Shown: piece after piece, positions 27,946 to 38,755 of the stretch
Layout of the letters: each line of letters begins with the position of its first letter
Position numbering within the stretch: the first letter of the stretch is position 1
NCBI GenBank assembly: GCA_944388805.1
Contig: CALXKE010000005.1
Location: 1 to 64,000 of the forward strand
From: an uncultured Clostridia bacterium
Lineage (GTDB): Bacteria; Bacillota; Clostridia; TANB77; CAG-508
Length of the DNA stretch: 64,000 bases
Direction: 5' to 3'
Position numbers and translations under genes: made by a program
The notes under the pieces: model-generated
Seen by the model: only the letters and a program-made list of their open reading frames with translations
Database searches by the model: none
Told to the model about the DNA's origin: nothing

Positions 27946-28293
27946 ATGGGAACTTATAATATACCTAGAAATGTAAAAGGAGAAGGTAGAATACTATTTG
28001 TTTTTTCAACAAAAGCATTAATTTATTCAGGAATAGGAGGACTATTGGGAGGTATTTTTTATATTATATTTAGCCTTATAGGACTAAATATAATAGGAAT
28101 TGCTTTTGTATTGCTTTTAGCACTTACGGGATTTGTTATAGGAACATTTAAAGTTCCTACTTTGTCAAAATTTGAAGTTACAAGGAAAACAGGGGGAGAA
28201 GATATAGACGAAATTATAAAAAGGGCAATTAAATTTAAAATGAATAAATCTAAAATTTACGTTTATACAAAGGAGGAACATATAGATGAATAA
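27946..28293 (+). CDS. PrgI family T4SS membrane protein
   Basis: 115 residues with the PrgI family layout: N-terminal TYNIPRNVKGEGRI, two membrane helices (about residues 24-46 and 48-68), then a cytoplasmic FEVTRKTGGEDIDEII tail. PrgI proteins sit next to VirB4 genes in Gram-positive conjugation systems and are thought to correspond to VirB3. The start is ATG with AGAGAGG before it. It overlaps the next gene by 8 bases. Confidence 0.85.
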   Translation: MGTYNIPRNVKGEGRILFVFSTKALIYSGIGGLLGGIFYIIFSLIGLNIIGIAFVLLLALTGFVIGTFKVPTLSKFEVTRKTGGEDIDEIIKRAIKFKMNKSKIYVYTKEEHIDE

Positions 28294-29476
28294 TATTGAT
28301 CAAACATCACAATTGTTAACTATGTTATTGATAGGTTTTTTTATCATACTATTTATATTAGTAATAGTTTATATTGTCTTAAAAATGAAAGAAAAAAAAC
28401 AAGAGAGTAATGAAAATAAAAAGAGTGAAGAGATTAATGAAAATGAAAAAAATGTAAAAAGTACAAGTGAAGGAAAAAAATCTATATTTGATTTTATGGA
28501 ATTTGATAAAATAGAAGACAATATGATTATACAAAAAGATGGAGCTAGATGCATCATGGTAATAGAGTGTCAAGGAATTAATTATGACTTAATGTCATCA
28601 TTGGAAAAAACAGGAGTAGAAGAAGGGTTTGTTCAGTTTTTAAACACATTAAGACATCCTATACAAATATATGTTCAAACAAGAACAATTAATTTAGAAG
28701 ATAGTATAAATACATATAAAAAGAAGGTAAATGAAATAGAATCCAATTTAAATAGATTAAAACAAACATATGACCAAATGTTAGAAAGCAATCAATATAC
28801 ACAAGAAGATTTAAATAAAGTTTTTTTTGAAATAACAAAACAAAATAATTTATATGAATATGGAAAAGACATTATATATAATACAGAAAAAATGAGTTTA
28901 AATAAAAATATATTGAGTAAAAAATATTATATAGTAATAGCATACCATACCTCAGAATTAGGAAAAAATGAATATGACAAGAGTGAATTACAATCAATGG
29001 CTTTTTCTGAATTATATAACAGAGCACAGTCTATAATAAGAACAATTTCTGCTTGTAGTATTAATGCAAAAATATTAAATTCAACAGAACTTGCTGAACT
29101 ATTATATGTTGCTTATAATAGAGATGAATCAGAAACTTTTGACTTGAAAAAGGCAATTAAAGCTGAATATGATAGTTTATATAGTACAGCACCAGATGTG
29201 TTAGAAAAGAGAATGAAGGAATTAGATAAGATAATAGAAGAAAAAGCAGTTGATAAAGTTAGAGATAAAATTGAAAAATATAATTCTACATATAGAGAGA
29301 AAGTAGAGCAAAAAGAAGCGTCAATAGAAGAATTAGCTGATGAAATGGCTAAAATCATATTACAAGAAAATAAAAAATATTTAGGGGAAGAGCTTGTTAA
29401 TGGTATTTTAGAGGAGGATGAAAAAAATGAGAATAGGAAAGAAAAAACAAAAAGCAAATCTAGAAATGCAAAATAA
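28286..29476 (+). CDS. TraC-like T4SS protein with N-terminal membrane anchor
   Basis: 396 residues. One membrane helix at about residues 13-35, a charged Glu/Lys/Asn linker to about 72, a globular domain (about 75-270), then a long helical tail (about 290-390). The domain resembles TraC-like proteins that lie between PrgI and VirB4 in Gram-positive T4SS and is related to the N-terminal part of VirB4. It is the larger paralogue of the relic gene at 5295-5876. It overlaps prgI by 8 bases and virB4 by about 50, which indicates translational coupling. Likely a cytoplasmic-face partner of VirB4. Confidence 0.7.
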   Translation: MNNIDQTSQLLTMLLIGFFIILFILVIVYIVLKMKEKKQESNENKKSEEINENEKNVKSTSEGKKSIFDFMEFDKIEDNMIIQKDGARCIMVIECQGINYDLMSSLEKTGVEEGFVQFLNTLRHPIQIYVQTRTINLEDSINTYKKKVNEIESNLNRLKQTYDQMLESNQYTQEDLNKVFFEITKQNNLYEYGKDIIYNTEKMSLNKNILSKKYYIVIAYHTSELGKNEYDKSELQSMAFSELYNRAQSIIRTISACSINAKILNSTELAELLYVAYNRDESETFDLKKAIKAEYDSLYSTAPDVLEKRMKELDKIIEEKAVDKVRDKIEKYNSTYREKVEQKEASIEELADEMAKIILQENKKYLGEELVNGILEEDEKNENRKEKTKSKSRNAK

Positions 29477-31394
29477 TAATAAGCCACAAAAAGAATTATT
29501 TAAAAGAGCAACCGTAAAGGAATTGATAGCTCCTTCCGGAATAGATGCATCTAATACAGACCGATTAGAAATTATATCAACTTTAAAAAGATATGCTAGA
29601 AGTTTTTTTGTTTCAAATCTTCCAAGAATGTGCACATTCCCAGATCTTTTTAGAGATATGTATTTGTTTGGAGATATTAATACTTCTGTATACATCAATC
29701 CAATACCAGAATCCAGATCACAAAGTGAATTAAATAGGGTTATTAATGAATTAGAAACAGAAAGAATAGTAGCCCAAGATAAAGGAAATATAAATAGAGA
29801 AAGTAATTTGACACAAAAGAGAATGGAAGCAGAACAATTAAGAGATGAAATTGCAGCAGGTTATAATAAATTATTTGAAGCTTCAATTATAGCAACATTA
29901 TATACATATAACTTAGAAGATTTAGAAAGACTTACAAAGCTATTAGCAGCAGAAATGTCAAAATCATTAGTAGGTATTAAAAGTGCATGGGCTATGCAAG
30001 AAGATGCATTTAAAAGTAATTTACCTTTGATGGAAAATAAGATAGGAAAAGAACATACATTTGATAGAAGATCAATGGCAACAGTATTTCCTTTTACGAC
30101 ATCAGAAATTGGACATTCAACAGGGGTACCATTAGGATTTAATAAACAAACAGGAACGCCAATTTTATTTGATAATTTTCATTCATCATTGACTAATTAT
30201 AATATGGTAATTTTTGCAAAATCAGGTGCTGGTAAATCTGTTACAATGAAAACATTGATATCAAGATCTTCTGTATTAATGGGAATTGAAAGTTTAGCAT
30301 TAGACGCTGAAGGAGAATATTCAATTGTAGCAGAAAGTTTAGGTGGAATTAATGTTGTATTAAGTCCAAACTCTAAGACAATTATTAATTTATTTGATGT
30401 AGAGACAGAAACAGTTAAAGACGAAATAACAGGAAGAGAAAGAATGGTTATTAATATAGAAAATAAAGTAGAGGATGTAACACAGGCTTTACTTACAATG
30501 GCTAGGGGAAGTACAAGAAGTACAGAAGTAAACGAATTAACCAAACAAATTATAGCAGAGTCTGTCTCAGAAGAATATGCAGCAATAGGTATAAATTCTA
30601 ATCCAAATAGTCTGTATGAACAAAGTAGCCAATTTAACAGGCAAGACAAATTATATCGTCAAAAGAAAAATATGCCTACTATAGGAAGTTGGTATAAAAG
30701 GATTCAAAGAAAAGCAGAAGAAAATAAAAATACAGATTATCAATTTCATTATAGTTATTTACTAAAAGTAATGAAACAATATATTAGAGAATATGATGGG
30801 CAAATGGCTTATTTTGATGGCCAATCTACTTTTGAATTATTAGAAGGAGCACCTTTCATCAATTTAGATATTTCCCAGTTGGAAGAAAGATTTGCAAGAC
30901 CATTAGCACAACAAATTTTATTATCTTGGATTTGGGAAAAATTTGTAAAAAAGAATAGTGAAGATAGAAAAAAAGCAATTAAGAAGAGAGTTATAGTAGA
31001 CGAGGCTTGGATGTTATTGCCATATCCAGAAGCAGTTGACTTTTTAAATACAATGGCAAGACGTGCAAGAAAAAGAAATGTATCTTTGGCAGTAGTATCT
31101 CAAAGATTTCAGGATTTTTATGAAAAACCAGAGGCACAAGCAGTTTTAACATCATCAGATACAAAATTATTTTTAGCACAAGATAAATCAGAGATACAAT
31201 ACTTAAAAGAAGTATTCAAACTAAGTGAAGGAGAAGCAGGTTTCTTAGTTACTTGTTTAAAAGGAGAAGGATTATTGAAAGTAGGTTCAGAATCTGCAAT
31301 ATTACAAATCACTCCTACGCAAAAAGAATTTGAATTTGTAGAAACAAATTTAAATAAATTGGTAACTATGAATAAAAAAAGACAAGGAGTATAA
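29427..31394 (+). CDS. virB4: VirB4-type T4SS ATPase
   Basis: 655 residues; the energiser of the T4SS-like machine. Walker A is AKSGAGKSVTMK at about residue 265, Walker B is VIVDEAWMLLPYPEA at about residue 522, and a late SQRFQDF motif is typical of VirB4/TraE proteins. I use the ATG at 29427, nine bases after GAGGAGG; an ATG at 29418 touches that site. The gene starts inside the 3' end of its neighbour. It is clearly longer and better conserved than the relic VirB4 at 3468-5291. No VirD4-type coupling ATPase is encoded in the window. Confidence 0.92.
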   Translation: MRIGKKKQKANLEMQNNNKPQKELFKRATVKELIAPSGIDASNTDRLEIISTLKRYARSFFVSNLPRMCTFPDLFRDMYLFGDINTSVYINPIPESRSQSELNRVINELETERIVAQDKGNINRESNLTQKRMEAEQLRDEIAAGYNKLFEASIIATLYTYNLEDLERLTKLLAAEMSKSLVGIKSAWAMQEDAFKSNLPLMENKIGKEHTFDRRSMATVFPFTTSEIGHSTGVPLGFNKQTGTPILFDNFHSSLTNYNMVIFAKSGAGKSVTMKTLISRSSVLMGIESLALDAEGEYSIVAESLGGINVVLSPNSKTIINLFDVETETVKDEITGRERMVINIENKVEDVTQALLTMARGSTRSTEVNELTKQIIAESVSEEYAAIGINSNPNSLYEQSSQFNRQDKLYRQKKNMPTIGSWYKRIQRKAEENKNTDYQFHYSYLLKVMKQYIREYDGQMAYFDGQSTFELLEGAPFINLDISQLEERFARPLAQQILLSWIWEKFVKKNSEDRKKAIKKRVIVDEAWMLLPYPEAVDFLNTMARRARKRNVSLAVVSQRFQDFYEKPEAQAVLTSSDTKLFLAQDKSEIQYLKEVFKLSEGEAGFLVTCLKGEGLLKVGSESAILQITPTQKEFEFVETNLNKLVTMNKKRQGV

Positions 31395-31396
31395 AT

Positions 31397-34265
31397 ATGG
31401 TTAATAATTTTACAAAAAAGAAATTGGTGCGAAAGATAATAATTATTTTAACATTTTTAACAATATTTAATTTTATATATCCATACATGCCTGTTATAGC
31501 AGATGATGATTCCAAAAACTTGACAGAACAAGATGAGGAAATTCCTGGTGGTGTATTATTAACTCCAATAACAAGTTTGATTACATCATTATGTGAGGGG
31601 GTTATTAGTGTATGCCAACAAAACATATTAGGTATGGGGGCAAGTAGTATACATGTAACATCTGATGAAACCAATGTACTACTTACAACATTGGGAGGAG
31701 CCATCATTGGAGCTGGATTAGGAGCATTATTAATAGCTAGTGGTCCAGTAGGATGGGTTGCAATAGGAGGTGCTACAATAGGAATAGCAGGAGGAGCTGC
31801 AATAGGAGCTGGAGCAATAGGAGCAACGACTTTTATTGTAGCGAATGCACATAATAAAAGTCTACCAGACGACTATTATTTACCAATTTATAATATAAGT
31901 CCACAAGAAATTTTTTCTGATATGATACCTGCATTACATGTAAATTTCATCAATCCAACTGATTATGAAGATGAATATGGTATAGAAGAAGATATAGTAG
32001 ATGAAAATGGGGATGTAGTGGCTTCTAGGAATACAGCAAAAGAATTAGCCCCAACAATTTCAAAATGGTATGTAGCTATTAGAAACATAGTTTTAGTTGG
32101 ATTAATGGCAGTATTGTTGTATATAGGTATTAGAATTGTTATTAGTTCAACAAGTAATGAAAAAGCAAAATATAAAGAACGTATTAGAGATTGGTTGGTG
32201 GCTGTTATTATATTAGTATTTATGCATTATATTATGGCATTTGGTTTAACGATTACAGGATATATAACACAAATGTTGAATTCTCAGAATAACTTTATAA
32301 TATATCAAATTGAAGATTTTCCAATAGATAAAGTAGCAGATGGAGAAGATAAAACAAGATTAGAGAATTTAATGGATGGCACGACTTTAAATTATCCGGT
32401 AAATCTTATGGGATTAGCAAGAATACAAACACAATTAGCAAGTGTAGATGAAAATGGAAATGCAATCATGTCATGGGAAAAAGTAGGATATGTTATTATA
32501 TATGCGGTATTAACAATATTAACAGTTATGTTTTTAGTTATTTATTTTAAAAGGGTAATTTATTTAGCATTCTTAACGATTATTGCCCCTTTAGTTGCAT
32601 TAACATATCCAATTGATAAAATAAGTGATGGACAAGCACAAGCTTTTAATATGTGGCTGAAGGAATATATGTATAATTTGTTATTACAACCATTTCATTT
32701 ATTGTTATATACAATTTTAGTAGGTTCAGCAATGGAATTGGCTCAAAGCAATATGATATATGCCATTGTGGCAATAGGATTTTTATTACCAGCTGAAACA
32801 TTATTACGTAAGTTCTTTGGATTTGAGAAGGCAGGAACTACAGGAACAATTATGGGAGGAGCCGTTGGTGGAGCAATGGCCATGACTGCTTTAAATTCAA
32901 TAGGCAGATTAAAAGGTATAGGACATCATAATCCAAATAAAGATTCAGATTCAAAAGATGATGGTAATGTAAGAACAGCTGACAGAGGTGGAGATTCTCT
33001 ATTTGCAAATGCATTTGGAGGAAATCAAGATGAAGAAGGTGGCCGGTGGTATACAACCAAGAATGATGAATGGACAAGGAAGTGAAGCACAACCACCGGA
33101 AATAGCAGGCGGAAATACTGAGCCGACAGAAGGTGGAGGTGTTGCACCATCAGGAATTATATTACCAGGTTCACAAGGAGGTAGTACCAATAGGAGCGAT
33201 ACAATAAGAACTACTCCAACAACCGAAGAACCAGCAGGAATAACCAGAAATATTGGTAGAACTTCACCAACAAATGTACCACCTGGTGCAGGATATACAC
33301 CTTCAGGTATATGGATGCCAGGAGCACCTCAACTTGGAAATCCATCTACAACGGTACAAGCACAACCTCAAGGTAATAATGGACAAACTCCACAAGCGAC
33401 AGGAATACAAGTACCACCAACAGGAACAAGAACGAGAATACCATCAACTGGAACACAACAAAGGATGCCAGTTAGAGTACCTAAAAAAACATTGAAAGAT
33501 AAAGCAAAAGCATTTGGTAAAGTAGCAGGAAGATATACAGGAAAAGGATTAAAAGCGTTAGCAAAATCTGCTCCAAGAAAAATAGGTCAATTATATGGAG
33601 CTGCAACATGGGCAACTGTAGGGGCGATTTCTTCCTTAGCAACAAATGATGCAACATCCAATATGTTACAATATACAGCTACAGGAGCTGCGTTAGGATA
33701 TGCTACTGGTTGGAAAGGATTAGGAGCAGCTGGAGGGTTAGGAGCAGCAACTTCCGCAGGAGCTGGAATACTTGGAACTGCTGCTGCAACTGGAGCAGGA
33801 TATGTAGCAGGAGATACAGTTGATGATGCTTATGAAAGATATAATGATATAAGGCAAGGAGTTAATTCAGCCTCTGCACAATATGAAGAAGAATTATATG
33901 GTTCAGATGCTTCAAAAGTAAGAAATCAAAGATTAGATGAGAAATTCTTAAAAGATAAAAAAGCTAGAAAACAATATGAAGAAGCTTTTGGAAAAGATGG
34001 TAGAGAGGAAGCAATGAATCAAGCGATAAAATACAGACAATATGGTGTAACAGATGACAAAATGATTATAAAAGCAATGCAACTAGAAGGACTAAATGAT
34101 CAAGATACAGCTTCAGAAGAAAGAATTGGTTATGCTAAAATTGCTTCTACTGCTAAAACAGAAAAAGAATTACAAGATTACGGAAAGAGGCTTCAAGAAA
34201 ATGGCATAGATGAAGAAAAAGTAAAAGAAATTAACAGAATTGTAAGAGATATGCAAAAAGTATAA
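31397..34265 (+). CDS. VirB6-like polytopic T4SS channel protein, +1 frameshift at a CGG codon
   Basis: A large VirB6/TrbL-like protein. A signal segment, a Gly/Ala-rich membrane hairpin (about residues 95-155), one helix near 235 and four to five helices between 365 and 475 are visible, then a long Gly/Pro/Thr-rich tail and a basic domain with a second Gly/Ala-rich stretch. The frame stops at 33085, but the tail continues in the next frame to 34265. The break is at GGC-CGG-TGG (33041-33049): skipping the C at 33044 gives EEGGGGIQPRMMNGQG and an uninterrupted 955-residue protein (2869 bases, 3n+1). Without the shift the product ends after 562 residues. SD AAGGAG precedes the ATG. It probably forms the membrane channel. 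Confidence 0.8.
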
Positions 34266-34283
34266 TAGAGAGAAAGGGAGTAT

Positions 34284-35201
34284 ATGAGAAAATTAAGATT
34301 ATTTTATCAAAATTATAAGGAGAAAATATGGATATCAATTGGTATGATAGCATTAGTTTTAGTACTAATTCGTCTTGCGAATAATAATATCCAAAAAGAG
34401 AATGAAGAAACAATTGAAAATGTAACATCTGAAGTAAGGAATAATATTTCATATGCACCTTCTCAATCTATTATTTCTGACTCAAGCATATCTGAAGAAA
34501 ATGCAGAAGAAAATATAAATATAATAGAAAACTTTATAGATTTTTGTAATAATAATCAAATTGAAGAGGCTTATAACTTATTAAGTACTGACTGTAAAGA
34601 AGAATTATTTCCTACAGTAGAAGATTTCTATAATAATTACTATAAAGATATATTTACGGAAAAAAAATCTTTCGATACAGAATTATGGGGAAATTCCGGA
34701 ATAGTTACTTATAGAATCAAAATTCTAAGTGACATTATGGCTACAGGAATAGTAAGTGATGAATTTATAGAAGATTATTATTCCATTATATCTGAAGATG
34801 GCAATAAAAAATTAAATATTAAAAATTTTGTTAGTAAGGTAGAAATTAATAATAAGAAGAGTATAGAAGATATCGAATTTAATGTATTAAATAAAAAAAC
34901 TTATATAGATTATAAGATTGTTGAAGTAGAAATAAAAAATAATTCTGATAAAAAAGTGATTATAGATACAAAAGAAAATACAGAATCAGTATATATAAGA
35001 GATATGAATGGTGTAGGATATGGATGGTATGGACATGAAATTGCAGATAATCTTTTAGATTTGGAACCAGGAGAATCCACAAATTTAGAAATTAAATTTA
35101 ATAAAATGTATAATACCAATAGAAAAGATAAAACAATTCATTTTACAGATATTCATAAAGAAGGTATGGAAGAAACACTAAGTATAGAAATAGGAATATA
35201 G
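34284..35201 (+). CDS. membrane-anchored NTF2-like protein, possible VirB8 analogue
   Basis: 305 residues. A single membrane helix at about 15-33, a Ser/Glu-rich linker, then IIENFIDFCNNNQIEEAYNLLS, the helical start of NTF2-like (DUF4878-type) domains in which a protein counts helices before a curved sheet. A C-terminal beta-rich domain (about 205-305) follows. VirB8 and TcpC of T4SS are NTF2-like proteins with one N-terminal anchor, so a VirB8-like scaffold role is plausible. It is co-transcribed between the VirB6-like and hydrolase genes. Sequence identity to VirB8 is not obvious. Confidence 0.5.
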   Translation: MRKLRLFYQNYKEKIWISIGMIALVLVLIRLANNNIQKENEETIENVTSEVRNNISYAPSQSIISDSSISEENAEENINIIENFIDFCNNNQIEEAYNLLSTDCKEELFPTVEDFYNNYYKDIFTEKKSFDTELWGNSGIVTYRIKILSDIMATGIVSDEFIEDYYSIISEDGNKKLNIKNFVSKVEINNKKSIEDIEFNVLNKKTYIDYKIVEVEIKNNSDKKVIIDTKENTESVYIRDMNGVGYGWYGHEIADNLLDLEPGESTNLEIKFNKMYNTNRKDKTIHFTDIHKEGMEETLSIEIGI

Positions 35202-35211
35202 GAGGTTAAAT

Positions 35212-38200
35212 ATGGCAGAAGATAATAATGTAAAAAATATAATAGTAAAAAAATTTAAAAAAATTATCTCTGTCATTATTGTTGCTTTTCTTTTAGTAGT
35301 TATCATTGCTGCAGCTTTTTGGGGAACAATTTCAACAATATATGAAAAAGTAAGTGACGTTTTTACAGATGTATTAGATAATATTCAAATTAATGGAAAT
35401 AATCTAGAAATCAATGAAGACTACCTTGAAGATGCTGAAAAACGATTAGAACGATTAGGTATTGATGCAGAAGATTTAGGATTAGGAGGACATGAGGAAT
35501 ATTTAGAGAGATTCCTAGAAGCAGAAATCGTTACAAATTATCCATATTTAGGAGGAGATGGTTTACAAGGTACTGTCTATTTTGAAAGAGCGAAAATTGA
35601 TGGTTCCACAACAGAACTAAAATATATTGCTTATGATGAATTTTATGCTATGAAAAATGATGGAAATAGTGAAATATATGACTATTTTACAGTAGATACA
35701 GATGATTGGACTGTACATGTAGTCAAAAATTCATCACAAAATAGTTTTGAAATCGAAAAAATTAATTATAAAAACATGGTAGAAAAATTTTCAATGCCGT
35801 TTGAATTTACAATTGCATTAGCAATGACTAGCCAAAATCCACAATTTGCTTTAGCAGTAGTTAATCTAGTAAAAGATTCAAGGATTGTTGTAACTATTGC
35901 TGAATCTAAAACTACAAGAACAACAAATACAACAGATACATATCATATAAATAAAGTAATTACAAATATTGAAACAGGTGAAGTAAGTGAAACAAATGAA
36001 GATAATGTTACAGAATATGAGCCAGAGGTTGAAGAAAGTTATTACACATCTGTGTTTTTATCAAGAGCAAATACATGGATTTTAAATCAAATAACAGATT
36101 TTTCATATAATGATACAGGAGATGTAGCAGGAGAACCACAGATAACAGAAATTGAAGGTAGTACTGGTTCTGGAGTATCAGATGGTAATCGCGTTGTTAC
36201 GACAATTAGTGATAGAAAATTGACAACTGTTATTACGACAAGACGACAAAGTTGGAATCAAGGACAACCAAAAATAATAGAAAAAACAAGTAATTTTACA
36301 AATCTGATATTAAGAGATACTAATAATATTTCTGGACAAGGTCTAATTGGTGTAGCAAAAGTTTGCCATGATTATTTAGCTGATAATGGATACACATATC
36401 AATATGGTGCAGGTCATTCAGAATTTCCAAATATTGAATCTATAAGTTCAATTGATTGTAGTGCTTATGTTAGTTGGGTGTTGTATAAAGCTGGTTATGA
36501 AGATGTTGGTGCCCAAAGTTCAGAAACTTTAATTAATTATGCACAGAACAAGGGGTGGGAAGTTATTAATTCACTTAATGATGTAAAACCAGGAGATATT
36601 ATGATATATGATGGGCATACCAATATATTAGTGTCAATTGAAGGCGATAAATATTTGTGCTATGATTGTGGTTGGGATGGTGCAATTCAAGCGAAGGATC
36701 CGATAGAATATGATGTAGAAGGAAAATTCAAATATGCTCTAAGACCAAATGATGAAATAGCACAGGCTTTAGAGCCAAAAACGATAGCAGATTTAAAACA
36801 AACTGTACAAGAATATGTTGACGGTATAACAGAAGGCACATATCAAGTTCGTGTATTGAATTTAGATAAAACAAATAATAATAGTTTTACAATCGGTAGT
36901 GGAAATGTCAAATCCGAAGGTTGGTTAAAATTATTTATTATGGCAACTGCATATAATGAAGTAAAAAATGGAAATATAGAAGAAGAAGCAATTAGTTCAG
37001 ATGTTGATAGAATGATAACAACAGACAGTAATGATGCAGCAAATGCAGTTTTAACAACTTTGGGTGAAGGAGATATAGAAGAAGGAATCAATAAAGTAAA
37101 TGAATACTTAACTAGAAATAATTACAATAGTACCAATATGGGAGAACAGTTATCAACAGTAGAAGGAGCAACAGGTAGTGATAATAATTATACAAGTGCA
37201 GCTAATGTATCAAAATTATTAAATAGTATTTACAACAATAAATGTATTAATAAAACATATTCAGAAAAAATGATGGATATTTTAAAAAGACAATTATTAA
37301 TAGAATATATTCCATCAGCTATTACAGAAGGTACAGTAGCAAATAAAACTGGAGAGCAAAGTGATATTTTGCAGGATGCAGCAATTGTTTCGATAGAAAA
37401 TGCAAATTATATACTAATAGTTTCTGCAAGTGAAATATCAGATAAAACAGAGGCAGCAAGTAAAATAGCAGATATATCAAGAATTGTAAATGCATTTTTC
37501 GTAGAAAATGGAAGTGTAAATGATAATAGTAACAATTTTATTCAAGACGATGAATTAGATATTATTATGAATGGAAGAAGAGTTTGTTACAAAGTGCCAA
37601 ATATAGGATATCAATGTCCACTAGATAACCTTGTAGATGCACATGAAATGTTATTTGAATTATTGGCAAGTGAAGAAAAGACACAAAGTCATGAGAATTT
37701 AATGAGATATTTATTATATTTACTTACAGGTGATAGTTATGGCGTAGAAGAATTTGACTTTGAAGAATTTGTAAATGGAAGTTTTTCTGGTGCAGGAGGT
37801 GCTTGGGCAGCTATATGGGGAGACGCATGTACCAGAGAAGAATTCATTGCAGCTGTAAAGGCATATAATCCACCAAATGTTACAGGAAATGGTGGAAGAT
37901 CATGTGTGGAATGTTATCAAAAATATTTTGTGGCTAATGCTGAGAATTTTTATGATATTTGTACAAAAAATGGAATGGATCCGAGATTTATATTTTGTAT
38001 AGGAATCCATGAGAGTTATTATGGAACTTCTAATATTGCTAATACAAAGGGAAATTTCTTTGGATGGGGAGCATATGACTGGGATCCAGGAGGAAGTGCT
38101 GTTACATTTGCAGATATGTCTGAAGGAATAGAAGATGTTAGTAGCGGATTAAAAGAATATGTAACTCCTGGTACTTGGCAGTATGAAAGAATTCAAGCAA

Positions 38201-38739
38201 ATGGATATGATCCAACTACAATAGAAGGAATTGGTTCATTATATGCTTCTGACCCAAATTGGGCAACAGCAGTAAAACAGCATATGACAAATATATTTGG
38301 TTGTACAGGAAATACGACTTATAATGATGGAGAAGCAACTGAAATGCAGGCAAAAATTGTTGAAATAGCTTCTTCACAAGACACTCTAGGAAATCCAGGA
38401 GGATATTGTCAGGCATGGGTAGCAGATGTATATGAAAAGGCAGGGCAATCTAGAGTATCTCAATGTTGTGCATCATATGCAGCTGATAAATGGGTAGTTT
38501 CACAAGATAAAAATAATATACCATTAGGTGCTTGTGTATATGGTCATTCCTATAATTATCAAGCTAAGTGTAGTACATATCATGAAACACGTGAAGCTGG
38601 GCATGTTGGAATTTATATAGGAAATGGGCAAGTTGCCTCAAATGTCGGTGGAATAAGAATAGAAAGTCTAGATTCTTGGATATCATCTTTTGGCTGGAAA
38701 GGCTGGGGATGGAATGGTGGAATAGACTATTCTAAATAA
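35212..38739 (+). CDS. multi-domain T4SS cell-wall hydrolase
   Basis: 1175 residues, anchored by one helix (about 17-40). Domains in order: an N-terminal unassigned region to about 370; an NlpC/P60-type peptidase (about 380-515) with Cys in SSIDCSAYVSW (about 416) and His in YDGHTNIL (about 468); a class A beta-lactamase-like domain (about 520-770) that keeps NKTGEQS but has GWLK where SxxK is expected; a glucosaminidase-type lysozyme domain (about 890-1040) with the catalytic Glu in GIHESYYG; and a CHAP/NlpC-like domain (about 1060-1175) with Cys in GGYCQAW and His in AGHVGIY. This corresponds to the VirB1/TcpG hydrolases that open the wall for a T4SS, with an unusually large tool set. AGGAGG precedes the ATG. 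Confidence 0.8.
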   Translation: MAEDNNVKNIIVKKFKKIISVIIVAFLLVVIIAAAFWGTISTIYEKVSDVFTDVLDNIQINGNNLEINEDYLEDAEKRLERLGIDAEDLGLGGHEEYLERFLEAEIVTNYPYLGGDGLQGTVYFERAKIDGSTTELKYIAYDEFYAMKNDGNSEIYDYFTVDTDDWTVHVVKNSSQNSFEIEKINYKNMVEKFSMPFEFTIALAMTSQNPQFALAVVNLVKDSRIVVTIAESKTTRTTNTTDTYHINKVITNIETGEVSETNEDNVTEYEPEVEESYYTSVFLSRANTWILNQITDFSYNDTGDVAGEPQITEIEGSTGSGVSDGNRVVTTISDRKLTTVITTRRQSWNQGQPKIIEKTSNFTNLILRDTNNISGQGLIGVAKVCHDYLADNGYTYQYGAGHSEFPNIESISSIDCSAYVSWVLYKAGYEDVGAQSSETLINYAQNKGWEVINSLNDVKPGDIMIYDGHTNILVSIEGDKYLCYDCGWDGAIQAKDPIEYDVEGKFKYALRPNDEIAQALEPKTIADLKQTVQEYVDGITEGTYQVRVLNLDKTNNNSFTIGSGNVKSEGWLKLFIMATAYNEVKNGNIEEEAISSDVDRMITTDSNDAANAVLTTLGEGDIEEGINKVNEYLTRNNYNSTNMGEQLSTVEGATGSDNNYTSAANVSKLLNSIYNNKCINKTYSEKMMDILKRQLLIEYIPSAITEGTVANKTGEQSDILQDAAIVSIENANYILIVSASEISDKTEAASKIADISRIVNAFFVENGSVNDNSNNFIQDDELDIIMNGRRVCYKVPNIGYQCPLDNLVDAHEMLFELLASEEKTQSHENLMRYLLYLLTGDSYGVEEFDFEEFVNGSFSGAGGAWAAIWGDACTREEFIAAVKAYNPPNVTGNGGRSCVECYQKYFVANAENFYDICTKNGMDPRFIFCIGIHESYYGTSNIANTKGNFFGWGAYDWDPGGSAVTFADMSEGIEDVSSGLKEYVTPGTWQYERIQANGYDPTTIEGIGSLYASDPNWATAVKQHMTNIFGCTGNTTYNDGEATEMQAKIVEIASSQDTLGNPGGYCQAWVADVYEKAGQSRVSQCCASYAADKWVVSQDKNNIPLGACVYGHSYNYQAKCSTYHETREAGHVGIYIGNGQVASNVGGIRIESLDSWISSFGWKGWGWNGGIDYSK

Positions 38740-38755
38740 TTGAGAGGTGTAAGAT

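Noticed and set aside
32988..34265. Independent gene overlapping the VirB6-like gene
   Set aside because: Its first codons re-read the upstream coding sequence, without a start site; a +1 shift gives one continuous protein.
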